Shown here: piece by piece, positions 7,906 through 12,027 of the stretch
Numbering within the stretch: position 1 is the stretch's first letter
Layout: every line of letters starts with the position of its first letter
Assembly: GCA_003024985.2 (NCBI GenBank)
Contig: PXIH01S0028145.1
Origin: Euperipatoides rowelli
Lineage: Eukaryota; Onychophora; Udeonychophora; Euonychophora; Peripatopsidae
Length of the DNA stretch: 12,027 nucleotides
Strand: one strand, 5' to 3'
Made by a program: the position numbers and the translations under genes
The notes under the pieces: model-generated
Database searches by the model: none
What the model was told of the DNA's origin: nothing
Seen by the model: only the letters and a program-made list of their open reading frames with translations

Positions 7906-7935
7906 CTTCAGATAGTATTCTGAAGTGGCATCCAC
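7906..7935 (+). repeat. Hairpin followed by a second PBS-like decamer
   Basis: CTTCAGA (7906-7912) and TCTGAAG (7919-7925) form a perfect 7-bp stem with a 6-nt loop. Immediately after it TGGCATCCAC (7926-7935) repeats the first ten bases of the primer-binding-like site at 7809-7818, 117 nt downstream. After the decamer the two copies diverge. Confidence 0.6.
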
Positions 7936-8165
7936 AGAAAAACTTTGAATTTTATTTTACGTTACATTAAAATTTTGAAACGCCATGTTTATTCTTTTAG
8001 TGTAGGTTCGCAGAAATAGATATGCTCATTTCAGTATGCATGTTTCTCACACGCACAAACAACCTTATTTATTGATATACTGTATATATATATTTTGTAA
8101 ATTTGAGAAATTTTCAATGTTTATTATTCTAATTTTTGTGTATGTAATTATGTCAACTGAGCGCA

Positions 8166-9415
8166 ATGGAGATTCCAGAGAACCCGGATGCAGCTAAAGC
8201 GAAGACCAGCATTCCTCTTGAAACTAATTTTAATAAAGAAATAATAAAAAGAGATAATGTAATTAGAATGTTGAGAGAGAAATTAGCGAGTCAGGATGAG
8301 GCCATAAATGAACTCAAAGGTTCATTGAACTCGTTGAGGGCCGCAATAGTTGGGGAGCACAAACCGAGTCGACCCCCTCATCTCACAAGATGAAGATACG
8401 CAATTTATAGCCCCTAAATTAGCTGAAAAATCTGTTGAAAGCTTAAATCCCTTCAGTCCGCACAATAACTTAAGTTTTGCATCCCCAAATGTAAATGAGG
8501 AGACGCAATCTCCAAGTAGGCCCACACCAGCGCAAAAACACTTTCATTGCCACAACTGTAATTCGAACAGTAACCCCATTAACCTAGTGTGCCAGATGCC
8601 AGAAGGCTGGGCTGTGCAGGGTGGATATGATGTCTCTACCGAGCTCGCCCCGTTTCAGCTACTAAAGGACGATGTCTTCGGGATTAAGCGATATATTACA
8701 AAATTCCGAGCTTTACACGCCCAATACAAATAGCCTGAGGCTAAAGCCAGGTTTATTCTCAAAAAACAAATAACGGGGAAGGCCAAAGCCATGTATGTAG
8801 TGGGATTAGGGAGCCAAATTTTCCTAACTTAAGAGGAAAGGCTACGCGATCTGCAAAAGTTATTTTCCCTTCAGCTTGACAAAGAACAAACATGTAAGCT
8901 TTTCAATGCATGAAAACAGGGCTTAGACGAGAGTGCAGTAGGCTACCGATTAAGGCTCTTCACGCTAGCTGAGCCACTACATCCCCACCTGGTAGCTCAT
9001 TAGTATAAAATGCAGCTAGGAAAATATAGGGGAGGTATATTGCCCAATCTAGCAGTAGAGCTAATCAGAAAGGGAAATATGACATTAAAGGAAAGCACAG
9101 ACTATATAGAGGAAATTGAAATAAAATTTAAGTTGCTTGAGGTGAAACTAAGACAATAAATAGCCTATCAGTAGGCCCTAATAACGAGTCAATGTTTGCT
9201 AAACAGACAAATTAAAATTAGCTATCTCAGAATTAACTCAGCAAAACAAAGTTAGGCTAGAAAGAGAAAGGAAAATGAGGCAGATGGTGTGTAAATTTTG
9301 TAAGGGCCTGGGGCATATCAAACGGTATTGTAATAAGAAGCTAAGACAGGGAACCCCAAACTCTATTGGCTCAGACAGTACGACTCCATTAAACCCCAAA
9401 GCCCTACACTCCTAG
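8166..9415 (+). pseudogene. Gag remnant of element 2
   Basis: Gag would form the particle that packages the element RNA. The ATG at 8166 is in good context (G at -3, G at +4). It opens a 75-codon frame whose residues 25-62 look like a coiled coil (MLREKLASQ, INELKGSL). The reading moves to another frame by about 8350, near a C5 run at 8374-8378. That frame then reads a capsid-like region with GIKRYITKFRALHAQY, FILKKQITGKAKAMYV and LRDLQKLFSLQLDKEQ. It is broken by stops at 8731, 8830, 8911, 9001 and 9157 but has no indel over about 800 nt. A further frame change near 9160-9220 leads to a CCHC knuckle (CKFCKGLGHIKRYC, 9290-9331). This frame stops at 9413-9415. The knuckle makes the nucleocapsid assignment firm; the capsid assignment is by position and general pattern. 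Confidence 0.8.
9290..9331 (+). other. CCHC zinc knuckle in Gag of element 2
   Basis: The spacing CX2CX4HX4C is exact, with all four ligands present: Cys at 9290 and 9299, His at 9314, Cys at 9329. Basic residues surround it (ERKMRQMV before, NKKLRQ after). This is the RNA-binding nucleocapsid motif. Confidence 0.9.
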
Positions 9416-10424
9416 GATCCGTAAGTGTTGGGGCCAACAAATTTGATAGGCAAATCGTACCACCTAAGTCTGAGGCATTTAAAGACGTTAAGGAAACTAA
9501 CAATATCTCAAATGAAATTAAGGAAGGACGGAAGATGGCTAATAAAAAGAAAGCTAACAAAGCTAAATGAAATTAGCTAAATTACAACAGGGCCGAGAAA
9601 CATAACGTAAGAAAAAATACAATAGGCCTACCTAGTTCACCATTGCATCCACACCAATTCATAATGTTTAACTTATGGAAGATCCTAAGCGAAGAAAATC
9701 CTGTAGAAAAGTGTAAAAATAATCCTGAGTGATACTGTAACAATATTATAGTCGCTTCAGGCACGAATAACGTTACCGCACCACACAAAAAAAGTAAGGG
9801 TGCATTTGAGAGTCTAGGAAAAGTCGTAAGCAAAACAAAATGGTGACGCAAAAAAAGAAAGGCAAAACGAATAAATCTAAACCCATTTCCACAATAAAAT
9901 TTTCCAATACCTACGAGGACAAGCCTATTATACTCGTAGAGGTATTCGGAAAGAAAATATATGCTTTTCTCGATACTGGCACTGGAAAATTGCTTATCGA
10001 TGAAAGCTGCATTAGGCACGACCAATTAAGCAACAAAACAATGGCGGTCTTCATCAAATCTCCAGTGTCAGAGAAAACGTTGACCGGTATCAAAACAATT
10101 ATAAACGTCAAAATACTGTAGCTAACGTAAGCATATTAGCCAGCGTGTGTAGTAAGAATGCAACAAAAAGTAGCATTCCAAATGATTTTAGGCTTTGACT
10201 GGTCTGTATTATACGATGCTGTGATAGATTGCGAACAACGTACAGTTAAACTCCAGCTCAACAAAAATAGGGCCTATGATAGAGTGAACAACCAATCAAA
10301 AGGAAAGCATGAATTTATCTGCGAGACTACCCTAACCATCAATAATCAAAATAGCGATGATTCTAGCGAATTATATGGGCTATTTAGAAAGTCAGAACTA
10401 GGCTTGAGTGACACACACAGGTGA
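9337..10424 (+). pseudogene. Pol N-terminus and aspartic protease remnant of element 2
   Basis: The protease would cleave the Gag and Pol polyproteins. The frame that carries the pol start is open from 9337, overlapping the end of gag by 79 nt in the -1 frame relative to it. It runs to about 9840 with stops at 9568, 9574 and 9730. After a shift near an A7 run (9850-9856) the next frame gives the active-site block IYAFLDTGTGKLLIDE (DTG at 9972-9980). Stops at 10119, 10125 and 10134 interrupt it. The conserved C-terminal block follows: MILGFDW (10182-10202), then AVIDCEQRTVKLQL. That frame ends at a TGA at 10422, after which pre-RT sequence continues in the same frame. Both halves of the retropepsin fold are therefore visible; the copy is broken. 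Confidence 0.85.
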
Positions 10425-11350
10425 GAATTAGAAAATATACTCACAAAACATAAAAATATCCTCATAGAAGATGTAATAAATATGACAGGGGAAAATATTC
10501 CACCATACAAACCAAAGTTCAAAAATGACACACCGATTTACCAACAACAGTACAGTATCCCCCAATACCTATACGAACCATTACGTTTACAACTAGATAA
10601 ACTGGAAAAGGCCAATATTATAAAAAAGGTACATAGCCCTTACAATTTGCCCATCCTAGTATTACCCAAAAAAGACTCCAAAGAAGTCAGAATATGCCTA
10701 GACTTACGCAAAATTAACAAACAGATCATAAACGAGCAATATCCGATCATGCACATAGAAGATATATATATACTCGAAAACTTAGGTGGCGTGCATATAT
10801 TCAGCAGTGTCAATCTAAATAATGGCTACTTTAATGTAAAATTAACAGAGGAAGCCCCCAAAAAAGTTTGCCTTTAGTGTACTGTTCGCAAAATAAACAT
10901 TCACCCGCCTTTGTCAAGGATGCTTAACATCCGCGGCCATTTTTTCTAAAAATAATGGTAGAATGTTTAAATCACATATTAAAAGGCCATGTATTCGTCT
11001 ACCTAGACAACATAATCATACATTCACCCAATATAGAGGAACACCTAAAAACGTTAGAAGAAGTGCTCACTGCTCTAGAAAAGGTTAACCTAGCTTTCAA
11101 ACCCTCTAAATGCCGTTTATTCAGAGAGTCTATAAAATATTTAGGGCATATGGTCGATAAAAACGGCTGCAGACCAGTTGAAAACAGCATCTCCGCCATA
11201 CAAAAACTAGCTCGACCAACAACAGTAAAAGGAGCGAGAAGCTTTCTTGGCAGCCTGAATTTTTATAGAAAATTTGTAACAAACTTTGCCGAAATAGCTG
11301 CCCCTCTTTATGATTTATTGAAAAAAAAAAGAAATACCACTGTTACCTGG
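10425..11350 (+). pseudogene. Reverse transcriptase remnant of element 2
   Basis: This RT would have synthesised element cDNA. Blocks in order: pre-RT LDKLEKANIIKKVHSPYN and PILVLPKKDSKEVRICLDL (about 10593-10710); FSSVNLNNGY, where the usual catalytic Asp is Asn (codon 10812-10814); FTRL...TSAAIFSK (about 10900-10943); VFVYLDNIII, where the second Asp of YLDD is Asn (codon 11009-11011); KYLGHMV; and SFLGSLNFYRKFV with IAAPLYDLL in the thumb. Two +1 shifts are visible, each explained by one extra A: in the A6 run near 10860-10865 and in the A5 run near 10947-10951. A stop lies at 10894. The last part overlaps a deletion leading into RNase H. With two of three catalytic Asp changed, the enzyme would be inactive even if the frame were whole. 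Confidence 0.9.
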
Positions 11351-11360
11351 AATGAAACTA

Positions 11361-11837
11361 ATTACAGCACCCTTACTAGCTTTCCCAAGATACGACAAAC
11401 CATTTATTATAAATATGGACGCTTCACTTACATCACTAGGATTGGAGCAAGAAAACTAAAATGGCGAGTTCCAACCAATAGCTTATGGCAGTCGGAGGCT
11501 AAATAAAGCTGAGCGAAACTACACTGTCATAGAACATGAAGATTTAGCCATCGTGTTTGCTCTAGACCATTTCAAACATATGACTTATGGGAACAAAATA
11601 ATAATATTGACAGACCATAAACCATTAATTTACATGATCGAACTAAAAGACACGAATTCTAGAGTGGCTATTTGGATGATCAGTATACAACAAAATGACA
11701 TCCATTTTGAACATATTCCCGGTAGGTTGAATAGCTTTGTTGACATGCTCTCGCAAAATCATGAAGAGCCCGAGACCAAGCCTGAGACTAACACATGCAC
11801 ATTAGAATTAGCAAAAGACCAATCAGAATTGAGCTAA
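11361..11837 (+). pseudogene. RNase H remnant of element 2
   Basis: RNase H would remove the RNA strand during cDNA synthesis. The frame reads APLLAFPRYDKPFIINMDAS (Asp codon 11418-11420), FQPIAYGSRRLNKAERNY, VIEHEDLAIVFALDHFKH, ILTDHKPL (Asp codon 11613-11615) and the tail block HIPGRLNSFVDMLSQ (to about 11756). The catalytic D, E, D landmarks are all present. A TAA at 11457 interrupts the frame. Upstream, the RT thumb frame ends in VTWNET, where family members continue for about a dozen residues (an AF..LK..L-type block) before APLL. A deletion of roughly 35-45 nt with a frame change at about 11350-11361 is therefore inferred. Confidence 0.9.
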
Positions 11838-12027
11838 TGCAGCAAGAACAAGAAAAAGACGATTATTGTAACAACCTGATAAATAGAATAAAAGAAGGAA
11901 ACTTAAGGGGAGACGAGGTGCTGAAAACTATTTTCCACATTATTAAGGCTAGAATTCTAAAATTTTGCTGAAATGTTACTCTTGATGATATAAGATTAAA
12001 TATAGAAAATAATTCCCATCATGCATT
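11838..12027 (+). pseudogene. RNase H-integrase linker / integrase N-terminal start of element 2 (cut by window)
   Basis: After the RNase H frame stops (11835-11837) another frame reads QQEQEKDDYCNNLINRIKEG, then KARILKFC, a TGA at 11969, and NVTLDDIRLNIENNSHHA to the window end. The QxxDxxCxxxI pattern is the usual linker between RNase H and the integrase zinc domain in Ty3/gypsy Pol. The integrase itself lies outside the window. Confidence 0.6.

Larger units (their letters stand above)
7809..12027 (+). mobile_element. Ty3/gypsy-like LTR retrotransposon, 5' LTR missing or undefined, 3' cut by window (element 2)
   Basis: The order PBS-like site, leader, gag with CCHC knuckle, aspartic protease, RT, RNase H and start of the integrase region is that of a Ty3/gypsy element. 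Landmarks include DTG (9972-9980), ILGFDW (10185-10202), VYLDN at the RT active site, SFLGSLNFYRKFV, NMDAS and TDHKPL. The readable frame changes about eight times between 8166 and 12027, and at least a dozen in-frame stops are present, so the copy cannot make Pol. The motif blocks are far better preserved than in element 1, so it is probably the younger insertion. It differs in sequence from element 1 and runs in the opposite direction. Confidence 0.9.

Noticed and set aside
8731-9159. Stop codons in gag read as Gln or Trp (altered genetic code)
   Set aside because: TAA, TAG and TGA are all affected, pol has additional indels, and the context is a multicellular-animal-like genome, so ordinary pseudogene decay is simpler.
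9582-10025. Minus-strand open stretch of 147 codons
   Set aside because: It lies opposite the pol N-terminus and protease of element 2, whose plus-strand motifs (DTG block) explain the sequence. The minus product has no recognisable domain.
10855-10866. Programmed -1 frameshift site at the A6 run in RT
   Set aside because: It lies in the middle of the RT catalytic domain and the shift needed is caused by one extra A; decay or a sequencing error fits better.

Overview
The window looks like AT-rich, non-coding genomic DNA of a metazoan, probably an invertebrate. It has long A/T homopolymers, recurrent TACAGTA/TATATA words, GT and TAA microsatellites, splice-like signals and several decayed retroelements. 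I see no bacterial operon structure, no intact protein-coding gene, no RNA gene and no CRISPR array. The phylum cannot be fixed from sequence alone. The frequent TAGGCCTA-like words and TATACAGTATATA words remind me of some marine arthropod genomes, but that is a weak impression.

Layout. (1) Positions 1-430: AT-rich, no recognisable gene. (2) About 440-3180, minus strand: a heavily decayed Ty3/gypsy pol. Reading right to left it holds a possible protease/linker remnant, reverse transcriptase with an intact YLDD, a shortened region where RNase H should be, and an integrase with D, D, E and GPY landmarks still visible. (3) About 3180-5780: intergenic DNA. It contains a polyadenylation signal plus A-tail (a retroposed 3' end), a promoter-like CCAAT/CACCC/E-box cluster, two strong hairpins, an X-box-like site, a possible 67-nt minus-strand exon, a GT microsatellite and a degenerate G-rich tandem repeat ending near a T20 run. 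(4) About 5778-6715, plus strand: the decayed 5' end of a non-LTR retrotransposon-like ORF1 with a zinc-knuckle pair. No endonuclease/RT ORF follows. (5) About 6786-7808: a compositionally different stretch that is the best place for the 5' LTR of the next element. (6) 7809-12027 and beyond, plus strand: a second, better preserved Ty3/gypsy-like element. It has a primer-binding-site-like sequence, leader, gag with CCHC knuckle, protease, RT, RNase H, and the start of the integrase region, which is cut by the window edge.

How the parts relate. The two LTR elements are different families in divergent orientation, with a LINE-like fragment between them. Element 2 changes reading frame about eight times and carries many in-frame stops. 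Its RT has Asn at two of the catalytic Asp positions, so the copy is dead even apart from the frameshifts. Several frameshifts sit in A-runs and could be assembly errors. The window is therefore a nested/clustered transposon graveyard. I did not find a convincing new biological system. The points most worth a second look are the duplicated PBS-like motif behind a hairpin, the paired catalytic D-to-N changes, the gag-pol overlap, the double hairpin at 3950-4045 and the candidate exon at 4503-4569.
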